Part shown: positions 49,664 to 64,000 of the stretch, in pieces | Position numbering within the stretch: position 1 is the first letter of the stretch | How the letters are laid out: each line of letters opens with the position of its first letter | DNA from: Ignelater luminosus | Lineage: Eukaryota > Arthropoda > Insecta > Coleoptera > Elateridae | Length of the DNA: 64,000 nt | Assembly: GCA_011009095.1 (NCBI GenBank) | Contig: VTPC01002468.1 | Span: forward strand, 1 to 64,000 | Reading direction: 5' to 3' | Program-made: the position numbers and the translations under genes | Notes under the pieces: generated by a model | Databases searched by the model: none | What the model was told of the DNA's origin: nothing | Seen by the model: the letters and a program-made list of their open reading frames with translations, nothing else

Positions 49664-51636
49664 TAAAAACAATCAAGTTTTAAATAAGGCAAACTGCGCA
49701 TGTGTCAAAGTTGAATTTAATTGCAACTTGAAGTGGAGATTTGCAGTTTGCATGCTTCAATTTCGCTGCCGAAGTCGAAGTTTAGCCAATTCGACAGCGA
49801 ATTTTTAATGTAAACACCTACCGGTGATGCCATATACTTAACACGAAATTCAGACTTCGCGGTTGAAGTGTAGACTCATGTATTGCTATGTTATAGTTTA
49901 TAGTTTGTTTATTGAAAGGTACGTTCGTTTATGGTGTTCTTAAAACTCGGAGTGCTCCGCTTGTTGTAAAAGCCGTTCGTTTTTTGCAATTGAGTTAACA
50001 GAGTGCGCTATTGTAGCGTTCGGTTTTTACAGGACGGAATGAAAGGTACAAACTCTTAATGCACCGACTGAAAAGGTTGTGCGTTAGGAGTTTATGGAAG
50101 CACAAGCGGAGTTGCCAAATTTGTAAACATCCAACACAATTTCTTCCTTACTTTTTTAATGTTGTTTAATTTCTTTACAATAATTTTGAAAATTTCATAC
50201 ACCCAAATTCATTTGAGTAATAAGTTTGTAAACAAAAATGTGAGAAAAACATGTATAAATTAATATGCGGACAAATTATACTTTAATTTGGCAACCTTGT
50301 CCAGAAGAAGTAGAAAACAAAATACCTATTATAACCCCAATTTTCAATTGTTACAACTGTGTTAATTAAACAAATACACCTACTTTAGTTTTGTAACAGA
50401 GCAGTCTAATTGGAATTTAAATTAATTAAGATTATTGTTGAGGTTACGTCTACAACTTTATTTGTTTACATTCTACGCAATACGCAAAAAAAGATCCTTT
50501 TGCACGAGGCTGAAGCTTCATGCCGATGCAGGGGATTTCCCTCACACTACTATATGTGGCAGCACGACCACGTGTGGTCTACAGCACCAATATTAAAGTA
50601 TCGTTTTCTCCATAACAACTAGAAATTCTTATCGAAATTCGACACGTTGCCGCGTCCTATAGATATACAAGCCAACGAGTAGGTATAAGATTATTACAAC
50701 GCAAGGTGTGGGTATTATACCGAGTGACGCAAAAGTCTGGAAACCGATAGTGAAAGTGTGTAAATGTTTTTATTTTATACGTTATTGACACAAGAAATTT
50801 AAAACTAGTGAATCTGGATGAACCAGCGGTAAGTTTATTACATTCTTTTAAAGAAATCTAAGCTAACTCGCACAATAGAAGCAACAGTAATTACGTATAT
50901 ACAATTGAACATCCCTCATGTCTAATATCGATAAAAATAGGCGATTCATTTGACGTCCTTTGCTTGACAAACAATTTTTCTATTTGTAAAAATCGTTGCT
51001 CTGTTTCGCGAAACGAGATATTAATCATAGTTAATTACAGTTTAGGTAAAGAAATCCGTCAGGCCAGATTCCATCAACATTACTTTCTGCTTTAATAAAT
51101 ATATATTAAAGCAGAGAATATCATACCCCTATTTCAATTTAGTAAAAACAAGAATATTACTTGATATCAAATGTTCGATAATGAATCGAAATCGAATCGT
51201 TTTATGTCGATAATGAATCAAAATTGAGTTCTGAGTATCGACAATTCCTCGAAACTTGTAACATAAATCCATTGAGATCAATGAAGAAAACAATCGAAAT
51301 CGATAATTCTTTTTATTGGTTTTCGATGTCGATTCGATATCAATTTGATGAATCATTTTTCGCTGGGTTGTCATTGCTGATTAAGATCTAACATGCAAGA
51401 AACGTCTAAAAAGTAATTACTACCTAAAGTGAATACCTTTACCTCAATGGTAAAAGGGAATAAACAAATAACGAAACATTAAGCGTCGTACACAGTGACG
51501 AACAAGACGGCCAGCCAAACAACGGTAAAGGAGACAAACTTGCAACAATTTCGGAAGAAGTTCGAGACCTATCAAGTATTGGTTTTTATGCATGTATGTA
51601 CACACCACAAGCGTGGGCGGTTTCGTTTAGAGTTGT
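49664..51636. other. Intergenic; TCGAT-rich patch at 51165-51350
   Basis: No gene was recognised. Between about 51165 and 51350, variants of ATCGAAATCGA/TCGATTCGAT recur on both strands. This resembles the subterminal repeats of some hAT-like elements, but no ends were found. The rest is featureless. Confidence 0.3.
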
Positions 51637-52439
51637 ACGAGGGTTGCTATTTATATTTCTGGCCTTGGCAACACTGACTGTTTACAGGCGTCAGCTGACA
51701 TTTCCGGTGTAAACTTTACATTGTTGAACATAACCTCAACCACAACATTTTGTCATTTGAGTGCGATTAGTGTTGTTTGCAGTTAATTGAAAAGTGCATT
51801 CCCTAGTAAAAAATGAAATTGACCCGTGAACACTTTCGTGCAATTATTTTTCATAACTTTCGACGTGGATTATCACGACAAGAGTGCATCAATGAACTTA
51901 ATACATTATATAGCGATGAAGCTCCATCCTATAGCACTGTAAAAAACTGGTATAATGAATTCAAACGTGGCCGATGTTCACTCCAGGACGAAATCCGTGA
52001 AGGCCGTCCAAAATCTGTCATTGTGCCTCAAAACATCGATGCTGTGCGTGAACTGATTAAACAAGATCGTCATGTGACATACCGTGAGATAGAGGCATCT
52101 TTGGGCATTAGTATGACTAGCATCAACAAGGTATTACATGATCATTTGGCCGTAAAAAAAATTTGTTCCCGTTGGATCCCGCATAACCTGACCAATGCTC
52201 AAAAGAAGGCTCGCGTCGACTGGTGCATTGAAATGTTGAAAAAATTTGCGAAAGGTGCATCAAAGGCTGTGTATTTCCTTGTCAAATTTTTAAATGCAGT
52301 TTTGAAATTAAATGTACTGTATGCAACGATGCCAGATTTCAATGACAAAATTGTAGTCAATTTTGACGTCAAATTTAACACCGTGTCAGACGGCCCTTAC
52401 AGCACTATTAGGGGAAATACTGAAATATCAATTTTCTAG
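51637..52439 (+). pseudogene. Truncated mariner, N-terminus fused to unrelated repeat
   Basis: After TA (51635-51636) comes a mariner-like end CGAGGGTTGCTATTTATATT. The open frame 51813-52439 begins MKLTREHFRAII and has the paired-HTH DNA-binding half of a mariner transposase of a different lineage from the two mauritiana-type copies (GRPKSVIVP, YREIEASLGIS, RWIPHNL, ARVDWCIEML). Homology stops after KGASKAVY, just before the first catalytic Asp. The remaining ~55 codons are the 128-bp repeat also found at 52517-52644. No right terminus is present. It is not catalytically competent; whether it makes a DNA-binding protein is unknown. Confidence 0.75.
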
Positions 52440-52644
52440 TAGTGTGCCATGATTTTATTCTGTTCTTATTGATTTAAAAATCGTCTTAATTCTGCGTGTA
52501 AAAAACATGTTCTAAATATTTCTTTGTCAAATTTTTAAATGCAGTTTTGACGTTAAATGTACTGTATGCAACGATGTCAGATTTCAATGACGAAATTGTA
52601 GTCAATTTTGACGTCAAATTTAACACCGTGTCAGCCGGCCCTTA
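52272..52644. repeat. 128-bp direct repeat pair
   Basis: The segments 52272-52399 and 52517-52644 are near-identical (both contain AATTTTTAAATGCAGTTTTG, TACTGTATGCAACGATG and AATTTAACACCGTGTCAG). A 117-bp spacer separates them. The first copy forms the 3' end of the mariner-derived open frame. The origin is unknown. Confidence 0.8.
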
Positions 52645-54305
52645 GATAATCAAAACTGCTGTTATCGTATTTCTTAATATTTAAAACTTGTAAATAATCT
52701 AAAAGCTATTCATTTGTTAATTTAAACGAACAACCAAGAAATGAAACATGTTTTGCTCCATGGCACACTATTCGAAAGTTCGTTGTTTTTTTTAGTATTT
52801 TCGGTATTTTCGTTAATAGATCAGGTACAGATGATCTAAGAAGGTGCCTGATGTGGTGCGTTTTTGAAATCTACATAAAATCTGCTATCGAATCATGACA
52901 AGATCCAATTTAACTTCTGTAAGAAATAATAAAACCGTTACCTAATGGTTCTGGAAAACCGAAACGACATTATATGAAAATTTGGATAGATCTGAAGGAT
53001 TAAGGACAAAAAGAATTCATACTTAATTAAAGAGATCCAGCATTTAAACTTTTATTATATTATTGCTAAGGTATTTGCACACAAGGAATGGAAATTAGTG
53101 TCGTCTAATCACTGATCGAGACGAATAATTTTAAGGAAATCCGCAAGAAAACTCTACTTTTCAAACCTTAAAAATCTCTAAGTAAATATGCTAAACGTAT
53201 AGCCGCAACAATTTGTTAAATCATTAAATAATTAATTAGGGCCAAACATACAGATCACAGAAAAAACAAAAGAATCGCCAATGCCCTAACACCTGGCACT
53301 CACGATTGTTATTATTTTGTAATTATACTAAAAGCATATTAAGAAGATACGTTAGGCTAGTATAGGTCAGGGATGACAAATCTTTATATTTACGAGCCGA
53401 ACACTGTTTTAGGCAATATAAATTTATTAAAATAATAGGCGGCATGCTGAAAAAGAGTATTATACTATAAGAAAATCTAAGTTTTAATAAATGAATATAG
53501 AACAGCATTTACTATTTCAAAAATTGGTAAAATGTATCAGTCAGAGAAGTCAGTGTGAATCATCAAAATCGACGCATGTGGAAACAGACGAACGTCAATG
53601 CAATGCGTAGCACACCGATTTGCAAAATGAACTTGACCGAACAGTTTTCTGTTTCTGCGCCGATGATTATGTGCGAATATAGAGCCCGGGGAACCCCACA
53701 AATTCAGCGTACCAACGGTCGTAGTAGTCAGCAAATCCCAATCTGCGTCGTTCCATTGTGTGTGTGTGTGCTTATTCAATTTACAATTAAACAAACAAAC
53801 AGTCGTTTGACTGAATTAGATCGTAAGTGCCAGGCTTAATAAAGACATCTCTTATTTCTAACTAAAACAAACTGAAGAAAAAAGTAGCAGAAGAATGTAA
53901 GGTAAATCTTATTGTAACTAATTAGTTCTTAGCACATAACATATGAGGGTTATAAAATGGGAAGTGCTTTCTTATTTAATTTTTATCATACGTTGCATAT
54001 TTTTATCTAGAGCAAACATAAATAATCGATGAATTAACAGTTCGGAGTTAGAAATTTTATCGGTTTAATAAAATATAGATAAAACGCAACAGGCTGATAT
54101 TGTTTTATTGTGTAACCAGTGTGATCATTCTTAGTCTCTATTTTAATACTGCTCTCAAAATAAAAGGTAAGCAAACTTAAACGTCATATCCAGACTACAA
54201 GATAATCAAAACCGATTGTCGGGACACCCATATATGTATAGCTTGTTATATTTAAACCATAACAAAGATAATTAATGTAACTTGCATATTTTTTTCTAGT
54301 AGGTA
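52645..54305. other. Intergenic, nothing recognised
   Basis: No supported gene. A less A+T-rich patch with more CpG at about 53550-53770 ends in a short GT run (53757-53770). The frames on both strands there have no family features. Confidence 0.3.
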
Positions 54306-55295
54306 TACAAAGTGTTCGAAAAGTAATGAGACAACGTTTAAGGGTGGAATTGTTGGGGTCAAAATAAGTTGATTGAGCCCAACTTGCAATAAGCAAAATT
54401 CCTTTCTTAAGAAGTTACAGGCCTTCAAAGCTATTTTCATTTTTAGTTTTTGCTGCAACTCAAAAACTACTGATGCAATTTTGTTAAAAATTTGGTACAC
54501 TTAGATGTCCGTTGTTAACAAACAAGATGGTGATGTTAACTTTTATGATGATGGTAGAAGGCACTACTTCGACAAGGTAGCAAGGTGGAAGTTTTGAAAT
54601 GACATCGGATGTGCAATTCAATTTTACACTAAAAAGTAGGGGTTGGAATCAAACTGAAAGAAGCCGAAACCGAAACGGAATTAACAATCGGATAATCGCA
54701 TAATCGGAATCAAAATTATTAAAAACAAAATCAAACGGAATCATATCAATTATGCCGGTTCCAAAATCTATTTATAAAAGTATTAAATTAAAGTATGTGT
54801 TATTAGACATTCTATAATCGTTTAACGAAGCAATTTCGCTTATTGCAAGTTGGACCTATTTTGATTCCAGCAACCTACTCTTAAACGTTACCCCACTGTT
54901 AAGTTAGTTTTTGGACAGCTTTTAAAACACGTTTAAGACTTCAAATGCGTTTTTCTCAAGAATGGTGCGCTTTAGCGACATAACCAGAGCCTTTTTGGTG
55001 TAAAATTAAATTGCGCATCCGATCATGCTCAGAAATCCCAAAAAGTTATGGGAAAAACTGTTTGCAAAAGTAGCGTAGCTGTTACCCTCTACTATTAGCA
55101 TAAAATACATCACTATCTTGTTTGCCAAAAATTGAAGCCTTAAAATTGCATTAGTAGTTCTTGAGAAATAAAAATGGAAATCTAAACTTTGAAGGCCTGT
55201 AACTTCTTGAGGAACCAATTTCTTTTATTGCAAGCTGGACACACTTGACTTGTTTGGGCTTCAGAAATCCACCCTTACTTTCCGAACACCCTATA
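54306..55295. mobile_element. Long fold-back element with a central hAT-like insert
   Basis: The arms of about 300 bp (54306-54637 and 54990-55295) are inverted copies. They share GTGTTCG.AAAGTAA at the tips, AAGAAGTTACAGGCCTTCAA in the middle and GGATG.GCAATT at the inner ends. The centre (54638-54989) begins TAGGGGTTGGAATC and is rich in AATCGGAAT-like motifs, like a hAT terminus, but the other hAT end is missing. It is the same family as 11996-13673. Confidence 0.6.
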
Positions 55296-55567
55296 TACGT
55301 AAGTGGAATTCGGAATTGAATAATAGGCGAATTTTATGGTCGTAAAATCTGTAGATCTGTATAAATTGACGCATTCTTAGGACACTACAATAAAACTTCG
55401 GTATGTAGTACGTACAGTATACTATATTGGTAAAAAGTTATTTATAACATCTCATAGTTGGATGAAGCAATATTAGGTAATTAAAGAATTATAGTTTTAC
55501 TGTAAAAAAATTTAATTATACATGTAAGTACATCATAATAGCATATCCCACATAAATACGTGACGTA
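55296..55567. other. MOK 3' flank
   Basis: Short A+T-rich gap between the fold-back element and the MOK stop codon. It probably holds the MOK 3'-untranslated end. Confidence 0.35.
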
Positions 55568-59736
<4,169 letters not shown>

Positions 59737-61442
59737 GCTGAAATTAAATTATGTCCCGAAATATGATATTCTCGGTTAATTTTGATCCACCTTTTAATCC
59801 TCCATGTGTGGAATGAAAAACGTCAAATTTCAGTCTGATATTTAACCTGTCATTATATCTGACACATACACACTTTTTATTATGTTATTGTTACTTATTG
59901 TTATCATCAGTATCTGCATTCTATAGGGTGTTTCGGAAGAAAAGGGAAATATTTGAACCTGTATGTCTAACGTCTGATTCTCAACCATTATGGGGATAAT
60001 TGGTTCTTAAACTGTAAGCATCAATCTTGCTATTGAGTCAATTAAAATCGAGATATTGTACAGATCTTTTTACAAACACCACAGATAACATTTAATTTAT
60101 AATGAAATTTGGAATATTCTCTAAAAATGTTACCACCAACCTCAATGCGTCTATCTGTCGATTTGTTTTTTAATTGCTCGGGTAGATCGTTGGAATGAAT
60201 GGTTATTATCTCTTATGAGTTATGATAGCTGCAGCATCGAGCAAGTAATGCTTGTATTTACAAGCAGGTAGTACGCTATCGTGCTACCAAGGAAAAAGTT
60301 CCTGATAGGTTGACATGTGACAATTTTTCAAGAGGGAAGCATTGCAGCTACCTTTCCAACGCTACCTTGTTAAAAAGAAAAAGATACAACTTAACCCATT
60401 ACCTTCGTAATGTTTAAGAATCGGACTTAACCATATCAGTTTTTTTTCGTTTCTGATTTATTCTATTTCTGTTCTAGTGGTATGATAGGAATAAGAGTTG
60501 TGATATGTAGGGTTATTAGAAAAAAGTTACAGTTTGAAACTCCCATGATATCCCAAATTAAAGCAGGTTTACTTCATTCAATACAAAAAAAGGAACCGCG
60601 TGTGCCACTAATTATAGCTGAATACCTTTACTTTGTTATGAAATCGAATCTAGGATTGAGTACATAGAAAGATTTGTTCTTTAATTTGGTGTATGTGCTA
60701 CCCAGGAGTCAGGAAAATGTCTTCTTAGATACGATATTGTCAAACATGTTAATTCATACATAGTTGTTTGACTGGGATTGGTATAAATGTGGCAGGGTTC
60801 ACTATTCTGCTTGGAAATGATGTTTTCAATATCATAATGAGGAAGTTTCACATAGTAATTGTGAGATTCTTATCATTGACATTCACTATTTAAGATTAGC
60901 AAACTCTCAGGGTTCAGCATCACCAAAAACGCCCTATTATCCTCAGAAATAGTATAAATGTTACAGACCGTATGTGAGATCCGTCCGTATAAATACGATC
61001 CAAGGCGTAAGTATACGGTCTAAAATATGCACACCGCATATTAATAACTTGATATTTCATATACGGACTAGACGGTTTTCATAGGGACTATCGCGTTTTA
61101 GACCGTATGCTTAAATCGGAATGTTTAGTTTTGGTACTGGAAAAAATTTTTCTAGTGGTCATCGTACACAGGACAACTACTATGTAAACCAATGACACAA
61201 ACGGGATTTTGATATCTCCCAAAAAGCCCCATTTCAACTCAACTTTAATTGACTCAAACCAATGACGGGGAGACTCCAAAGCTAGCACCTCTGCTCAAAG
61301 TCCTCGATTCTGGGCACTATATACTGTTTAGGTGCAATTAGGCTGTATATAAATAACCTAGTCGTTTCATAAACTGACTAGTCCGTTTGTAAAAAGAATA
61401 AACTTCTTATACTTAGGAACTAATATTTTTAGTCCGTTTATA
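59737..61442. other. MOK promoter side and intergenic; possible transposon end at 59922
   Basis: The MOK promoter should lie in the first part. From about 59922, TATAGGGTGTTTCGGAAGAA and what follows look like the end of a TA-flanked transposon, with no partner end seen. At 60960-61110, AGACCGTATG-type motifs recur on both strands. The frames at 60482-60667 and 61088-61288 show no family features. Confidence 0.3.
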
Positions 61443-63352
61443 CCGGGTGCTGCATCGGTGGATGCAACACAAGAAATCCCATGCTAATTTTGAAATGTTT
61501 CAATATTGACTCCCCTAATTATTTTATCGCTAAACTTTATTTGGGTTTTTTGAAGGGTGTTGCAAGATGATATAAACTGAGCAATTTCAGCATTTTATGA
61601 TAATTTAATTAGAAGATATTTAAAGAAATGTGCGTACCTGTTATGCGCATGGTTCAGTAGCAACATCAAATAGGCCTGTAGATTTCCACAATCAACTATT
61701 TCTATTAATTATCTGCGATTGTTACTACATGACAGTTTGACACTCAATTTAAATTTGAAGTATGAATTATACAACAGCGGTGAAAATCGCCATAATAAAG
61801 CGATATTATGCAGGGAACAGCATGGAGAAAGTGTCGGAAATGTTTTCTGTCGAATTTCCAGACAGACCGATACCCAACAAATCCACTGTTCAACGTGTAG
61901 TAAAAAAGTTTGAGGCTTCAGGAACTGTATTGAATAATTGCAAGTGCGAGAATGATGCAGATAAAGAAAGAGGACAAAGAAGAGTTAATGATGCAGAGTT
62001 AGACATTTTACTCTCTGTCCAGGAAAACCAAGAAGTACGCGGCAGCTTGGGAAAATGATTGGAATACACCCCACAACAGTTTTTCGGGTTAAAAAAAAAA
62101 ACAAATTGGTGTCTTACAAATACGGGTGCCATCAAGAATTACGGGAGGGTGATGAAGAAAAAAGGGCTGATTTTTGTTTAGAGATGAAGGAAAGGGCAAA
62201 TGATGATAGAGAATTTCTACGGAATATTTGTTTTAGTGATGAATGTACGTTCACGTTAAACAATGAGCGGAATGTACAGAATTGCAGGTATTGGAGTAAG
62301 GAAAATGAACACCGACTTATCGAAACGAGATCCCAGTACCCCCAAAAAGTCAACGTTTGGGCTGGAATTCTTGGCCAACACATTATCGGACCCTTTTTTA
62401 TTGAGGAAACGTTAACCGGGGAAGTTTTTTTGAATTTACTACAAGATCGGATTGGACCCGCCTTGGACGATGCAGATCGAGAAAATCAGGATATTTGGTT
62501 TCAAATGGATGGTTGCCCGGCGCACAACACCCGTGTAGTTCGAGAGTATTTAATGGACACTTTCTTAAACCAAGTTATTGGCCCAAACCATACCATTAAT
62601 TGGCCAGCCAGGTCTCCTGATTTGTCACCAAACGATTTTTTTCTTTGGGGTAATTTAAAGTCAAAGATTTACAAAAATAAACGTTTTGGAAATTTAGAAC
62701 AGTGGAAGAACGCAATTTCTGGAGAATGTGATAGGATTTCAGCATATCAATTAAGTAATGTAAGAAATGAGTTCTACAATCGTTTAGGATATTGTTTAAA
62801 TGTTAATGGGGGATTGTTTGAACATCTTAGTTGATTAAATACCACTTTATTGTACTAAAGTAATTCTAGTTTTGGTAGCATTTATTATAAATTATAAGTT
62901 AATAGCAATTAAATTATTGATATTCGACTTTGCTGCTGTACTGTGCACAGGCACGCACATTTCTTCAAATATCTTCTAATTGAGTTATCATACCACTTTA
63001 TTATGGCGATTTTCTCCGTAGCTGTATAATTCATACTTCAAATTTGAATTGAGTGTCAAACTGTCATGTAGTAACAATCGCAGATAATTAATAGAAATAG
63101 TTGATTGTGGAAATTTACAGGCCTATTTGATGTTGCTGCTGAACTATGCGCATAACATGTACGCACATTTCTTTAATATCTTCTAATTGAATTATCATAA
63201 AATACTGAAATTGCTCAGTTTACATCATCTTGCAACGCCCTTCAAAAAACCTAAATAAAGTTTAGCGCTAAAATAATTAGGGGAGCCAATATTTAAACAT
63301 TTCAAAATTAGCATTGAATTTCATATGTTGCGTCCGCCGATGCAGCACCCGG
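61443..63352 (+). mobile_element. Tc1/mariner-superfamily DD41D element with ~350-bp inverted repeats
   Basis: It is flanked by TA (61441-61442 and 63353-63354) and its ends are CCGGGTGCTGCATCGG and the inverse. The left repeat runs from 61443 through the transposase start codon to about 61805, and its inverted copy is at about 62999-63352. The transposase (61762-62834) lies between, with one frame break. A further partial copy of the repeat's middle lies at about 62930-62998. It is 1910 bp in all. Confidence 0.82.
61762..62834 (+). pseudogene. DD41D transposase with a single frame break
   Basis: Two overlapping frames make one protein: 61762-62058 (N-terminal helix-turn-helix of the DUF4817 type, starting MNYTTAVKIAII) and 62055-62834. 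In the second, catalytic residues fall at SDECTF (Asp62), MDGCPAHN (Asp152) and SPNDFFLWG (Asp194). That is 41 residues between the last two, so DD41D. VNVWAGILGQHIIGPFF is a further family block. The break lies in GGGAAAATGA at about 62048-62057, where one more A would join the frames. This family is common in insects, often in many copies. As written the gene is inactive unless frameshifting occurs. Confidence 0.82.
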
Positions 63353-64000
63353 TATGCCGTCTGCTTTGCACATACCTTCTGCAGCATAAATGAGGTTCTC
63401 ATTTTGAAAATGTAAAACTATACACTACATGCGTAAAAAGGAGTATCTAACTTCTTTTTTTAACTACGCTTCGTGGCTTCCGGTCACAGCCGTCGGATCC
63501 ACAGCCACTTTCTGAAAAAGTTACTTCATGCATGAGTAAGTGCCATTGTTGTTCCAGGTTGCTTACTTAATCTTTTCTGATCACAACTGCACACCTTGTA
63601 GAAAAGTTGCACAATTTTAATATTCCTCAATTTTTCGTACTGTCTGCATAGTTTCGTTAAACCTTGGAAATTATTTTTGAGTTATTAGTCAGAGGACTTT
63701 GAACGTATCTACAAAATTCTTAATTTTGTTTTCCGTATTTGTCCTGTGTTGTCAACCAATGAACGCGATCAGTAGGCTCCAACACTGGAACAGCGATCGC
63801 TACTGCTGAGTTACCTGAGTTACCCTGCATTTGACTTAACGGCAACATTAGAATAAAATGGATTTCTAGCGGAGGCACCTCAAAAAAATGATAAAAATTA
63901 AAAGTTATATAAATAAATAAACTGTCAAATTTCAACCTTTTAGGTTATGTTTACAAGAACGTTTGAATTTTATTATGATCGACAAAACTTTTCATCAACC
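63353..64000. other. Window end, nothing recognised
   Basis: No supported gene. The minus-strand frame at 63720-63935 has no family features. Confidence 0.3.

Noticed and set aside
47818-49830. A possible host element around mariner copy 2 (CATTTACAACCACTTCGACA versus inverted GTTTACATTAAAAATTCG)
   Set aside because: The arm similarity is weak and gapped and no duplication was found.
53550-53840. Overlapping 85- and 94-residue frames in a CpG-richer patch
   Set aside because: No domain, no splice or family support; higher base complexity alone is not evidence of a gene.
60482-60667. 61-residue frame upstream of the DD41D element
   Set aside because: No family resemblance; likely chance in A+T-rich DNA.

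Overview
The window is strongly A+T-rich nuclear DNA from an animal. Genes are split by GT-AG introns, most of them short with two near 9 kb, and the spaces are crowded with DNA transposons. The gene set and transposon load fit an insect. A beetle or similar is my guess, but the sequence does not prove the order. No rRNA, tRNA, CRISPR or prokaryotic feature was found. All exon models and alignments were made by eye.

Six conserved host genes are readable. METTL25 and LTO1 (minus, 1875-3754) abut so closely that the LTO1 stop and the METTL25 start share a base. FRG1 (plus, 5292-8082, 4 exons) lies head to head with LTO1, and a hAT-type miniature element sits in the shared promoter gap. DCUN1D5 (minus, 8488-17878, 4 exons, one 8.6 kb intron) converges on FRG1. 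N4BP2 (plus, 26742-40275, 4 exons, a 9.5 kb first intron) carries CUE-like, polynucleotide-kinase-like, DUF1771 and Smr segments and has a one-base frame break. MOK kinase (minus, 55568-59736, 11 exons) has DLG in place of DFG. They act in unrelated housekeeping or signalling roles: RNA or protein methylation, Fe-S maturation of a ribosome factor, mRNA processing, cullin neddylation, ubiquitin- and nucleic-acid-linked repair, and kinase signalling. They do not form a pathway.

Mobile DNA fills the rest. N4BP2 intron 1 holds a hAT element with an exact 8-bp target duplication, itself invaded by a mauritiana-type mariner, followed by a P-element/THAP9-like relic whose two halves point towards each other. 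A second mariner copy lies at 48377-49663. A third, different mariner N-terminus (51637-52439) is fused to a 128-bp direct repeat. A Tc1/mariner-superfamily element with DD41D spacing and inverted repeats of about 350 bp lies at 61443-63352. Between DCUN1D5 and N4BP2 a decayed hAT with a LINE fragment inside it is visible. At least ten short inverted-repeat (MITE or fold-back) elements are scattered throughout.

I see no new multi-gene system. The observations most worth following are the LTO1-METTL25 stop/start overlap, the inverted P-like relic, the DD41D element whose inverted repeats include its own start codon, and the N4BP2 frame break.
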